DNA of 64,000 nt, taken from contig CM053029.1 in the NCBI GenBank assembly GCA_028564925.1, forward strand, positions 428,240,046 to 428,304,045, in the 5' to 3' direction. The translations under genes were made by a program, and so were the position numbers. Origin of the DNA: Lithobates sylvaticus (taxonomy: Eukaryota; Chordata; Amphibia; Anura; Ranidae). The notes beneath the pieces were generated by a model, which was not told the DNA's origin, searched no databases, and worked only from the letters and a program-made list of their open reading frames with translations. Below, piece after piece: positions 1-9,525 of the stretch; position 1 is the stretch's first letter; each line of letters starts with the position of its first letter.

Positions 1-446
1 CCCGGATTTTCTGATCACTAGGTACTTATTTTGTCAGCCTTGCATACTCCTCGGAATAGAAAAATTGAGCCAATAATACCACTTTTTGAGGAACTGCTCT
101 CTGAGTCCCCTGTCAGTTGCCACAAGGTCCTCCATTCTATGTATCTCAGCTGTCTTCTTTAACCATACCACCACTCCCGGAGGCTCCGTCCGCTTCCAAA
201 ACAGGGGGATGCAACTTTTTGCTGCCGTGACCAGTGAGGGTAGGATAGATTTCCTGTATGCTTTGCTTGGTATGTCATGGTGATGTATTAGAAAGAATTT
301 GAGAGTCTTGGGCAGTCTCCGCTCTGTGAAATTCTGTATGATGCGGTGGACCTATGTCCAATAGGGGGTCAGGAGCCTGCAAGACCAGAAGACGTGAAGA
401 AGAGTGCTCACGAGTGTTCACATCCTCTCCACATCCCAAAACCAAT
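1..446 (-). mobile_element. L1-group LINE, ORF2 C-terminal fragment
   Basis: On the minus strand, a frame from about 400 down to the stop at 34-36 reads like the extreme C-terminus of L1-type ORF2. Recognisable blocks are HVFWSC, FLIHHHDIP, AAKSCIPLFWKRT and FLKKWYYWLNF, which match the family's usual H-x-FW-x-C, LLHH, AA(K/R)-CI-x-WK and KWxxW pattern. One stop interrupts the frame after PYWT. Everything upstream (reverse transcriptase and endonuclease) is missing, as expected for 5' truncation during target-primed reverse transcription. The 5' edge lies at about 446, where piggyBac transposase sequence stops abruptly, so the fragment probably landed in that element. The 3' end runs to or past the window edge. 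Confidence 0.75.
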
Positions 447-1001
447 TTAAATTCATCCAGTGTGAGACGTCGCCACTGTAACATGTGGGCGTAGGATGAA
501 TTGGGGTTGGCAGCAACAAATTGTTCTGCATACAGATTGGTTTGGTCTACCATATTCTGCAGCAAATCTTGTGGGGAAAAATAAATAAAAAGAATCCAAT
601 TGGGAAAAATTTGTGGTGTTGGGCTGCACACCTGGCTGTGCGGTGAAAGGGGGGACTATAGCGGATCCTGAGTTGGCAGGCAACCATAAGGGGTTTGCCA
701 GGGCATCGGGAAGGTAGGACTGGGCCTGGATTCTTCGTGTTGGGTGTGTACTTCCAGTACCGGTACTAGGCTCCTCTTCCTGGGGTCTGGCGCTGCTGGT
801 GGTAGGCAGGTCTTCAGATCTTGGTCCTGATCACCTTATTCTTTTAGGAGGGATGGTTTCCTCCTCTGATTCCACTCCACTACCCTCTACTGGCTCGTAT
901 TCCAAACCAGAATCGGATGATGGGAGCTCGCCGTTGCTCTCATCCTCCAACATGGTAAGAATGGCATATGCCTCCTCAGGTGTGTAAACCCTTTGAGACA
1001 T
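447..1001 (-). pseudogene. piggyBac transposase, N-terminal part, broken
   Basis: The start codon at 999-1001 opens MSQRVYTPEEAYAILTMLED, the acidic N-terminal opening seen in piggyBac-type transposases, followed by a short S/E-rich stretch ending in a stop after PPKRIR. Further on, in another frame (about 631-447), QDLLQNMVDQTNLYAEQF and WRRLTLDEFKLVLG match the start of the DDE_Tnp_1_7 domain, whose usual pattern is LxxxIVxxTNxYA followed by LTxDExKxFLG. At least one stop and one frame change separate the two parts. The catalytic aspartates lie further downstream in the family and are absent, because the sequence runs into an L1 fragment at about 446. It cannot encode a working transposase. 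Confidence 0.7.
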
Positions 1002-1009
1002 GGTGGTAC

Positions 1010-1400
1010 TTTTTGGTGGGCCTGTGTGGTGGTACTGATTGCAGTACTAATGGTGGGCCTGTGTGGTGGTACTGATTGCAGTACTGACGGTGGGCCTGTG
1101 TGATGGTACTGACTGCAGTACTGATGGCAGGGCCTGTGTGACGGTACTTTATGGCGGGACTGTGTGGTGGTAGTGATGGTGGTTACGATGCCGGTACTGA
1201 TGGAGGTACCGATGGCGGTACTGATGGTGGGCCTGTTTGACAGATGGGCTGTGACAGATCCAGATGGTACTGATGGCGTTACCAATGATGGTACTGGAGG
1301 TGGTACTGGTGGTGGCCTGTGTGACAGATGGGCTGTGTGACAAATGGGCTGTTAAAGATCCAGATGGGCTGTGACAGATCCAGATGGGCTGTTACAGATC
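1010..1400. repeat. Degenerate GT-rich minisatellite
   Basis: Units built from GGTACTGATGG, GCAGTACTGATGG and GGGCCTGTGTG recur with variable spacing. After 1300 a shorter unit around GATGGGCTGTGACAGATCCA takes over. It lies just upstream of the piggyBac start codon, so it would be in that element's leader. Open frames through it are compositional. Confidence 0.75.
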
Positions 1401-1574
1401 CAGATAGGCTGTGTGACAGGTTCTCTTTATGGAGCGGGGGTGGGTGTTGTGCACAGTAGTGTTTAAGATGCAGACAGTAAAGTTGTAACTCACAGATCTC
1501 TCCTTCTCTCTCCTCACACGATCGGTGTGTGATGAGAGAGAAGGAGACATCACTGGAAACCGCCGTTGTGTTTA

Positions 1575-1796
1575 TACTTATGACCGGCTGTGATTGGACA
1601 TAGCCGATCACGTGGTAAACAGCCAATTTCATTGGCTGTTTACCCTGAGCGGGGATGAGCTTTGTCCGAGGGACATGCACCATCTCCGATCACTGCAATG
1701 CGCCCCTCCGGGGGCGCGCATCAGGCGCTCATCCTCTTGTGTTGACAAACGTGACCGGCAGTGATTGGACACAGCCGATCACGTGGTAAACAGCCA
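1575..1796. repeat. Duplicated palindromic subterminal block of the piggyBac element
   Basis: A block containing GACCGGC, TGATTGGACA, AGCCGATCACGTGG and a near-perfect hairpin occurs at 1580-1675 and again from 1751. The hairpin has 14-base arms at 1614-1627 and 1631-1644 with a 3-base loop. The second copy is split after CAGCCA at 1796 and resumes at about 3863 with AATTTCATTGGCTG. A later shared piece, TGTCCGAGGGACA, occurs at 1665 and again at 5876 after the Tc1 insertion. Confidence 0.7.
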
Positions 1797-2237
1797 AGAA
1801 TTATATAGGAAGTATATATCCCTGTGCCAACCAAATGAATAAAAATTTGCCAGGTACTGCTGTGAGCGCTGAAGGAAATGTCAGAACCCAGATATATAGA
1901 TAAAATAAAAAAAATTGTGATGCGCTTTACAATTAATAATAAAGTGCAAAAGTGCTCTGTGGAGAAACCACTTAACCACACTGACAAGAGACAACGGAAA
2001 CGCATGTAAACGCAAAGTAAAGTGCATACCGTGCATAGAAATAATGTATTTTGGTGCAATAAATATAAAACAAGTTGATTGATAATAAAAACAATTAAAT
2101 TAAGGTAATAAAAAAAATATTGAATATATCCAGTGAAAAAAATTGTGTAGAACAGTGATTATATGTCCGTGAAAAAAATCCTCTTTCAAATTAGGGTAAA
2201 GTGCATCTTAGGTGACATGGGTGTCAGTCCAAAGAGA

Positions 2238-2241
<4 letters not shown>

Positions 2242-2273
<32 letters not shown>
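2242..2273. repeat. (AT)n microsatellite
   Basis: About 16 uninterrupted TA dinucleotides, preceded by a GTG-containing stretch, within the 3' region of the Penelope-like copy. Confidence 0.95.
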
Positions 2274-2277
<4 letters not shown>

Positions 2278-3491
2278 GTGCTGGTGCTGGTGATCACTCT
2301 CTGAAGTGCAGTGCTGGTAATGGGTGGCTTCTGATCTTCTGTGAAGCTAAATATATGGGTGTCCCCTTACCTTAACAAAGGTAACAGCATGTATGTAAAT
2401 CTTTGTTGTGGAAACGCTGTGTATCCCCAGGTAAGCGTCCCCAAAAAAAACGTTCTCTCCAATGCGGTTAGTGTGCGTATCCTAATAGGCAGGTGGCGTC
2501 CCCTTTAAACTCGTTGGAGTAGGTGAACCTCACAGATAGGACAAGAGGGATGCTCGATAGTGTAGTATTTTCATAAAATGTTTTATTGGTAGACAATAGG
2601 TAAAAAAACAGGTACTCACATTTTAGCATGTAAAAACTGGCAACAAAGAAACGAGCAGCAAACTCGTACACATCACTTCCGGTATCTCCTATTCCTGACG
2701 CGTGTTTGTCACAGTCACGTGACTTCATAAGGTGATAACAAGAGATAATGTAAGTGTCTTTTTATTTGTGTGTAGATTGGTAAAGACGGTGGCCATTTTC
2801 TTGAAGTCACGGTCGCTGGAAGTCGGCCGGGGGCCATTTTCAGATTGTTCTGGTCGCTTGAAGTCTACCAGCGGCCATCTTTTTGGAGGTATAGATGTAA
2901 ACATCCGTTCTGGAGCCATTTTCTGATGGCTCCTAAGAATGGAAATCGTGCAGCGGCCATGTTTTTGGAGCACCTCCACCACAATAAGAGCCAATACAAT
3001 ACAGCCATAGTCAGGCTAAGAAATCCATGGACATGTTAAAAATATTGCGTTTGTGGGTACTTATAAATAGTGTCATAAAAAATTGTAAAAATAAGGCATA
3101 TATCAAAATTATGTAAAAAATATATAAAAGTATTTAAAAAAGGGTAATTTAAAATTCCAGATAATGTTGTAAACAATATATGTAGGAGCAATAGTAATGT
3201 CAGACAAGTGTGTCCTAGGGCATATATTCGATTCTATATGAGTAATGCACTAGATTGCCCGACGTTCATGAGGGCTATACATATATCCAAAGACAATAAA
3301 TGGATATCTATAAAGTCACTACACTGTTACCGGAAATGACATGGATTAATATTTATCACGCAGATAGAGAGATAATATACATATGCAACAAGGAAGCCTA
3401 GATAAAATCAATAAGTTCAGTATATACAAATATACTAAAAATTATTAAATGAAACAGACAGGAGGATGAAAGGATAAATGTCCAAGTGAGG

Positions 3492-3862
3492 TTAAAAATT
3501 ATTAATAAAACAATTCAAATCAAATTCTATGTTGAGGCCCCGAGGTGTGAAAGTGTCTAAAGTATAGATCCACTTTGATTCAAGTTGGCTGAGTGTTCTA
3601 ACTTTATGTCCCCCCCGCCAGTGTTTCACATAGGGTTCTATCCCCCAGAATTTCAATTGTGAGGGGTCTTTATTGTGGTGTGTGGCAAAATGCCTTGATA
3701 CACTGTGCTTGTTGAAACCCTTCTGGATATTCTGCACATGTTCTTTTATACGGATTCTTAGAAGTCTTTTCGTGCGATCTATATATTGGAGGCCACAGCT
3801 GCACTCCAAGGCATAAACTGTTCCCTCTGTATTGCAACAGATAAATTCTTTGATTTCGTATG
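3492..3862 (-). pseudogene. GIY-YIG endonuclease domain of a Penelope-like polyprotein
   Basis: The minus strand reads YEIKEFICCNTEGTVYALEC, then SCGLQYIDRTKRLLRIRIKEH, HSVSRHFATHHNKDPS and SQLESKWIYTLDTFTPRGLN, ending at LNCFINNF. This is the pattern of the C-terminal GIY-YIG domain of vertebrate Neptune-type elements: VYxLxC, GxQYIGRT, then RxxEH, HFxxxH and ExxWI. The expected glycine in YIGRT is aspartate here. The domain nicks target DNA for target-primed reverse transcription. The frame is open over this stretch and the natural stop is near 3492, but the reverse transcriptase that should precede it is missing, so the copy cannot be autonomous. Confidence 0.7.
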
Positions 3863-4155
3863 AATTTCATTGGCTGTTTACCGTGATCTGGGACAAGCTA
3901 CAGTATCTCAAAAAGTAAGTACACCCCTCACATTTTTGTAAATATTTTATTCTATCTTTTCATGTGACAACACTGAAGAAATTAAATTTTGCTACAAAGT
4001 AGTGAGTGTACAACTTGTATAACAGTGTAAATTTGCTGTCCCCTCATAATAACTCAACACGCAGCCATTAATGTCTAAACCGCTGGCAACAAAATGAGTA
4101 CATACCTAAGTGAAAATTTCCAAATTGGGCCCAATTAGCCCCCCCCCCCAGTGTC

Positions 4156-5627
4156 ATGAATGGGGGGAATGGGGGAGCAGGTGTGTTAAATTTGTTGTTA
4201 GCGCTCTTACTCTCTCAGACTGGTTACTGGAAGTTCAACATGGCCCCTCATGGCAAAGAACTCTCTGAGGATCTGAAAAAAAGAATGGTTGTTCTACGTA
4301 AAGATGGCCTAGGCTATAAAAAGATTGCTAAGACCCTGAAACTGAGCTGCAGCATGGTGGCCATGACCATACAGCGGTTTAACAGGACAGGTTACACTCA
4401 AAGAAGTTGAGTGCACAGGCTCAGCATCATATGCAGAGGTTGTCTTTGGGAAATAGACATAATATGAGTCCTGCCAGCATTGCTGCAGAGTTTGAAGGGG
4501 AGGGGGGGGGGGGGGTCAGCCTGTCAGTTCTTATGCTGCGTACACACGGTCGGAATTTCCAATGGAAACAGTCCGATGGGAGCTTTTCAACGGATTTTTC
4601 GACCGTGTGTATGCCCATCTGTCTTTTTCTGTCGGAATTTCCGACGGACTTTGGATTGAGAACCTGTTTCCGACGGAAAACCTTTCTATCGGATTTTCCG
4701 ATTGTGTGTATGCAATTCCGACACGCAAAATTCCGACGCATGCTCGGAAACAATTCGACGCATGCTCGGAAGCATTAAACTTCCCTTTTATAGTGCAGTA
4801 GAACGTGTTTTATGCCGCTGTGTTACTGACTGTCGGAATTTGGTGTGACCGTGTGTAGGCAAGACAGTTTGAGCGAAATTCCGTCGGAATTCCGACGGAA
4901 AAACCATCAGAGCTTTTTACGACGAGAAGTCCGAACCGTGTGTACGCGGCATAAGACTATACGCTGCACTCTACTCTTCTAAAGACAATGCACAAAAAAG
5001 CCTGCAAACAGTTTGCTGAGGACAAGCAGACTAAGGACATTGATTACTAGAACCATGTCCTGTGGTCTGATGAGACCAAGATAAACTAATTTGGTTCAGA
5101 TGGTGTCAAGCGTGTGTGGCGGCAACCAGGTGAGGAATACAAAGACAAGTGTGTCTTGCCTACAGTCAAGCATGGTGGTGGGAGTGTCAGGGTCTGGGGC
5201 TGCATGAGTGCTGTCGGCACTGGGAGCTACAGTTCATTGAGGGAACCATGAATGCCAACATGTACTGTGACATATTGAAGCAGAGCATGATCCCCTCCCT
5301 TCGGAGACCAAACGTAGGGCAGTATTTCAACATGATAACGACCCCAAACACACCTCCAAGACGACCACTGCCTTACTAAAGAAGCTGAGGGTAAATGTGA
5401 TGGACTGGCCAAGCATGTCTCCAGACCTAAACCCTATTGAGCATCTGTGGGGCATCCTCAAACAGAAGGTGGAGGAGCGCAAAGTCTCTAACATCCACCA
5501 GATCCGTGATGTCATCATGGAGGGGTGGAAGAGGACTCCAGTGGCCACCTGTGAAGTTATGGTGAACTCCATGCCCAAGAGGGTTAAGGCAGTGCTGGAA
5601 AATAATGGTGGCCACACAAAATATTGA
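4156..5627 (+). pseudogene. Tc1 transposase, broken (copy 1)
   Basis: The N-terminal part, MAPHGKELSEDLKKRMVVLR through GLGYKKIAKTLKLSCSMVAM and IQRFNRTG (about 4240-4400), is the paired-type helix-turn-helix of Tc1 transposases. The catalytic part follows the MITE, with WSDETK-like sequence near 5065, then GGGSVRVWGC, and finally MDWPSMSPDLNPIEHLWGIL through NNGGHTKY at 5400-5627. The latter carries the PDLNPIEHLW block that includes the last catalytic acid of the DDE/D triad. Several frame changes, stops and the MITE insertion inactivate it. Full-length family members are about 340 residues. Confidence 0.85.
4530..4955. mobile_element. MITE with TATGC(T/C)GCGTACACACGGT termini
   Basis: The inverted ends CTTATGCTGCGTACACACGG and its complement at 4936-4955 bound a stretch rich in GTCGGAATTTCCGACGG-like palindromes. 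It interrupts a Tc1 transposase; the related copy at 53340-53375 gives the uninterrupted sequence. The flanking TTA/TAA would fit a PIF/Harbinger-type 3-base duplication, but both sides have drifted, so the superfamily is uncertain. No coding capacity. Confidence 0.75.
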
Positions 5628-5924
5628 CACTTTGGGTCCAATTTGGACATTTGCACTTAGTGTGTACTCACTTTTGTTGCCAGCAGTTTAGACATTGATG
5701 GCTGTGTGTTGAGTTTTTTTTTGAGGGGACAGAAAATTTACACTGTTATACAAGTGTACACTCACTACTTTACATTGTAGCAAAGTGGCATTTCTTCAGT
5801 GTTGTCACATGAAAAAGATATAATAAAATATTTACAAAAATGTGAGGGGTGTACTCACTTTTATGAGATACTATATGTCCGAGGGACAAGCGCATCTGCT
5901 ATAGGCCAGGTGGGAAGTGGTTAA

Positions 5925-7002
5925 AAATCTAATTTGCATGTTGATAACAGAGGGTGGGAGCAACCAGGGAAGGCAAAATAAAAGCAGATTAAGCAGCTAG
6001 GCAACTGACATTTGCACTTCAGAATGTCTCCACATTTCTCTTAGCAAAGGTTTCCTTTAATGCTTGTTAACCAGTAGGTCAATTTTTCTGCTAAGCATTA
6101 GCTTCGTGAGTGCAAACATTACATTTAAAAGAGGCAGCCTAATTTAAACAAAGATGTAAATAGCAGTGAACAGAGGGCACAGTGGGTATTGTAAAAAGGA
6201 ACATCTGTCAACTAAAAATAGAATTCTAAATCAGTGTGTTCGGAAAAAAAGGAATAAGTGGCCAGTTTGCCTATCCACAAGGGCAATCTCTAAGAGCATG
6301 TACATCGGTCTCTCTATTATTAATGATTTTTATGCACAGACGCTTCAGACAACTTTTGCCTGAACTCAAATGAACATTCATGGAGTAACTTTTGCCTGAA
6401 CTAAAATGAACATTAATGAAGAAACCTGAAGAATATTCATGAGTGCAGTAATATGGTTGGTATGAATTTCAGCAATGACGCACAACTGGTATGAAAATCA
6501 TTATCGATTCAACTGGAATCATGACAGAATAGTAAGTAATTCATAATCCATGTCTGTCATTTAACATACTGGTCTGTCAATATGACCCCTTTAATTTATT
6601 TATTTTCTGTATGATTAATGCCTCCTTCGCATGGGCGCTGTGGCTTGTAAAGTGCGAATGAGTGCTTTTTTTTTTTTTTATTAAATTGAGTGCTTTCTTT
6701 AAGCGGATGGAGTTGGCTGGAGCTGCATGCAGGCAGCGTATGTTTGTCTACTGGGACACAGCCCCTCATCCTAATGTGACAGGTGTGCAGGGGCAGGTGA
6801 GTGGCCCTTAAAGCAGACAGTGTGCGCTCAGGGACACTCACCGTCCTTTGCACGCCTGTCACACACCTGTGTCTGTACAGCCTCTGTGCCCCCATAGAGA
6901 AACCTAGCCTACCCGCACGTCGCTGCAGGCGACTCCAAATACATAAACAAGGTGCTTATTCAGGTCACAGCACCTGTGTGAATGGGCTCTAAAACTCTAA
7001 AT
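5925..7002. other. Unassigned AT-rich DNA
   Basis: No gene, terminal repeat or tandem array recognised. A short duplicated phrase (ACTTTTGCCTGAACT, then AAATGAACATT) occurs at about 6350-6415, and GC-richer sequence near 6720-6900 holds loosely inverted segments. Confidence 0.4.
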
Positions 7003-7203
7003 TTAAAGCGGTAGTAAACTGCGGCCTTTAAAAAAAAAAAAAAAAAAAAAAACCTGCAAGACAATGGCATAATGCGTTAGTATGCATCGCATACATGAAA
7101 TGCTTACCTTAGAACAGTGCAAGTTTAGGAGATATTCACTGAACTTACAGGTAAGGCTTACCTGTAGGTGTACATTTAAAAAAAGACTTTGCTTCCACTT
7201 TAA
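7003..7203 (-). mobile_element. TTAA-flanked MITE (AAAGYGGTWGTAAAC family)
   Basis: TTAA occurs at both edges (7003-7006, 7200-7203), with AAAGCGGTAGTAAAC at the left and CTTCCACTTTAA at the right. The reverse complement matches the element at 44513-44908 in order: TTAAAGTGG, the ACCTGTAGGTA block, AATATCTCCTAAAC, a GCATAC inverted pair, GTCTTGCAGG and a T-run. TTAA duplication points to a piggyBac-type mobiliser. Confidence 0.75.
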
Positions 7204-8176
7204 TTATTAATATATTGATTTGTGAGCCCACAAGAGCTGGGGGAAAGCAACGCAGGATCGTGCCCACAGAGATTCGGGGCTTAGGTAAGTAAAATGGGGG
7301 CTCGGGGGGGACAGAGAGTGCAAGGTGTTTTTTCACCTTAATGCATAGGATGCTTTAAAGTGGAGGGCCACCCTAAAAAAAAAAGAGCATTAATATTTAA
7401 AAAAAAAATTAAAATAAAAACATTTGAAAAAAAAACATCCCAAAAATTACAGGCATCAGAATGCTGGGTAGACACATTTCGCACACTTCACGTGTGCTTA
7501 GTCATTACCTAATTCAGCCAGGCCTCAATGAACTTCCTTTTGCGGGCAAGGACCCCGGGCCCCTGTGGTGTAGAAATGGTTAAGGTGCTAACTGTCCTCT
7601 GCTGAGCTACCACTCCCAGATAGCTCTCTTCAGGCCCTGCCAGCCTGGGTGCAATGACCTCTTTCCACTGCCCTTCCCACAGTCGTCACTTTTGGTTCTG
7701 CACCCATCTCAAACTGCAATCTCCCAGTTCTCTCAGGTGTGCCTCCCCAGTCCTCCCGACTGTGCTCCACTCACCAGCCCTCCTGGCTGCGACCAGTTAT
7801 CCTCCCTGGAGTCACTTAGCAGTGTTCTCTCCCACTGTCCTTTCCTTGCTCTCTCATGCACCTCTCATTCCAGGATCTCTTCACTCCTCCTGGATGCACC
7901 CAAGCTCCGACCCAGGGCCACCCCCCCCCCCCTTGTGGGTCCAGACGGCCTCCCCACTCAAGGCTCCTAAAAATACCCCAGGCAGCTCCATCTCTCCTCT
8001 CCTCATCTCTTTCTATCACCTTCTAGAAAGAAGAGGGAGGTGACAGTGATGCTACCTGTAAATCACCAGCCCTGCCCTGAGCCACTTCCAGCCCAGAATG
8101 AAAACAAACAGGCCTAGCCATCAGCTAGGCCTGCCTACATTTTCCTACTCTCCAGAAAAATCTTCACTCTAGCACC
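7204..8176. other. Unassigned region with a hammerhead-like motif
   Basis: The part 7204-7620 is AT-rich with A-runs and contains an imperfect hammerhead-like hairpin on the minus strand (7471-7505). The part 7620-8160 is C/T-rich with many stops and a C-run at 7920-7932. Its open frames are proline/serine-rich and look compositional. No known gene recognised. Confidence 0.4.
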
Positions 8177-8178
8177 TA

Positions 8179-9200
8179 CAGAGCCTTGCAAAAGTATTCA
8201 CACCCCTTGGCATTTTTTGTGTTTTGTTGCCTCACAACCTGGAATCAACATGGATTGTTTGAGGATTTGTATCATTTAATTTACAGAAAATGCCCACAAC
8301 TTTGAAGATGTTTTTTTTTTATTGTGAAGCAAACAACAAATAGGACAAAAATAACAGAAAAAGTCAATGTGCATAACTATTTACCCCCCTAAAGTCAATA
8401 CTTTGTAGAGCCACCTTTTGCGGCTATCACAGCTCCAAGTCACTTTGGATAAGTCTCAATGAGCTTGCCACATCTTACCACTGGGATTTTTGCCAATTCC
8501 TGCTTGCAAAACGGCTCCAGCTCCTTCAAGTTGGATGGTTTGCTCTTGTGAACAGCAATCTTTAAGTCTGACCACAGATTTTCTATTGGATTGAGGTCTG
8601 GGCTTTGACTAAGCCATTCCAACACATTTACATGTTTCCCCTTAAAACACTCAAGTGTTGATTTAGCAGTGTGTGTTTGGGGTCATTGTCCTGCTGGAAG
8701 GTGAACCTCCATCCTAGCCTCAAATCACACAGAGTCGTACAGGTTTTGCTCAAGAATATCCCTGTATTTAGCACCATCCATCTTTCCCTCAACTCTGACC
8801 AGTTTCCCATTCCTCAACTGCTGAAAAATATCTCCACAGCATGATGCTGCCACCACCATGTTCTTTGGGTGATGTGATGTGTTGGGTTTGCACCAGACAT
8901 AGCCTTTTCTTTGATGGCATAAAGTTCAATTTTAGTCTCATCAGACCAGAGCACCTTCCTCCATACATTTTGGGAGTCTTCCACATGCCTTTTTGCACAC
9001 TCAAAACATGCCATTTTGTTTTTTGCTGAAAGTATTGGCTTTCTTTTGGCCACTCTGCCATAAAGCCCAACTCTATGGAGCGTACAGCTTATTGTGATCC
9101 TATTTACAGATACTCCAGTCTCTGCTATGGAACTCTGCAGCTCCTCCAGGGTTACTTTAGGCCTCTGTGCTGCCTCTTTTTTTTTTTTTGCCACTTCAGC
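8179..9200 (-). mobile_element. Tc1/mariner element (copy 2), one end missing
   Basis: It begins CAGAGCCTTGCAAAAGTATT directly after TA (8177-8178), the usual terminus of a vertebrate Tc1 group. The minus strand encodes a decayed transposase (8440-9194). No matching terminus is visible beyond 9200, where sequence attributed to an L1 3' region starts, so the copy is truncated at its transposase 5' side. Confidence 0.85.
8440..9194 (-). pseudogene. Tc1 transposase, truncated and frameshifted (copy 2)
   Basis: In minus-strand order: EAAQRPKVTLEELQSS, LHRVGLYGRVAKRKP, ECAKRHVEDSQNVWRKVLWS followed by DETKIEL (catalytic-core entry), HITxxxGGGSIMLW, FTFQQDNDPKHT (second catalytic acid region), MLEWLSQSPDLNPIENLWSD, and VVRCGKLIETYP. 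These are the consecutive hallmarks of Tc1 transposase. The N-terminal helix-turn-helix is absent and the remaining domain is spread over at least three frames (8814-9194, 8628-9070, 8440-8625), so it is inactive. Confidence 0.85.
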
Positions 9201-9525
9201 TCAGCATTCCAAGCGGACCTAGGACGGTTTGCACCGATCAAGTTTTGTCCAATTTGTTTTACGTCACATCATTGTGGCATATTTGTGGAACCATTATTTA
9301 ATCACGTACATAAGGCATAGCAGAGCAGGCATCCAATGATCCAATGACTATTCAGAGTACCATTTTTATCTCTCCTCTCTACATGCCACTTATTTGTATC
9401 CTGATTCCTTTTATACCCACTATCCTAATGTTACCCTCCCTCCCACCCCCACCAGAATCTCATCGCTGCTTCCTGAATTTATACTCTATTTATGCTCGTC
9501 CTTATCCTGCTTTTGTGTCTAAGGC

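Larger units (their letters stand above)
1797..3862 (-). mobile_element. Penelope-like element (Neptune-like), 5'-truncated
   Basis: The segment interrupts the second palindromic copy of the piggyBac subterminal block. Its minus strand begins, at the high-coordinate side, inside a GIY-YIG endonuclease domain (3492-3862), the C-terminal domain of Penelope-like polyproteins. The reverse transcriptase is absent, as in 5'-truncated copies. The rest (1797-3491) is an AT-rich 3' region holding an AT microsatellite at 2242-2273 and a hammerhead-like motif at 2693-2731. No clear target-site duplication beyond AA is visible. The family assignment rests on the GIY-YIG pattern. Confidence 0.65.
3901..5873 (+). 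mobile_element. Tc1/mariner element (copy 1) with a MITE inside
   Basis: The ends are inverted: CAGTATCTCA at 3901 and TGAGATACT at 5865-5873, flanked by TA on both sides (3899-3900 and 5874-5875), the Tc1 target duplication. Subterminal sequence (ATTTTTGTAAATATTTTATT, CATGTGACAACACTGAAGAA) is mirrored at both ends. A second member of the family lies at 52679-53939. The insertion splits the piggyBac subterminal block; removing it leaves GACAAGC-TA-TGTCCGAGG. A MITE interrupts the transposase at 4530-4955, so the element alone is about 1.55 kb. Confidence 0.9.
447..5924 (-). mobile_element. piggyBac-like DNA transposon, 5' part, with nested insertions
   Basis: The minus-strand transposase start at 999-1001 places the 5' end at higher coordinates. 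An element end is found there: GGGAAGTGG followed by TTAA at 5921-5924, the tetranucleotide piggyBac elements duplicate. The same terminus type (TTAACCACTTCCC or TTAACCGCTTCCC) begins the MITEs at 20405 and 41559. Between gene and terminus lie a minisatellite (1010-1400), a duplicated palindromic subterminal block (1575-1796, continued at 3863-3898), a Penelope-like insertion (1797-3862) and a Tc1 copy (3901-5873). With the insertions removed, the subterminal block joins across both gaps, which supports one parent element. Its 3' half is outside the window or lost. Confidence 0.7.
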
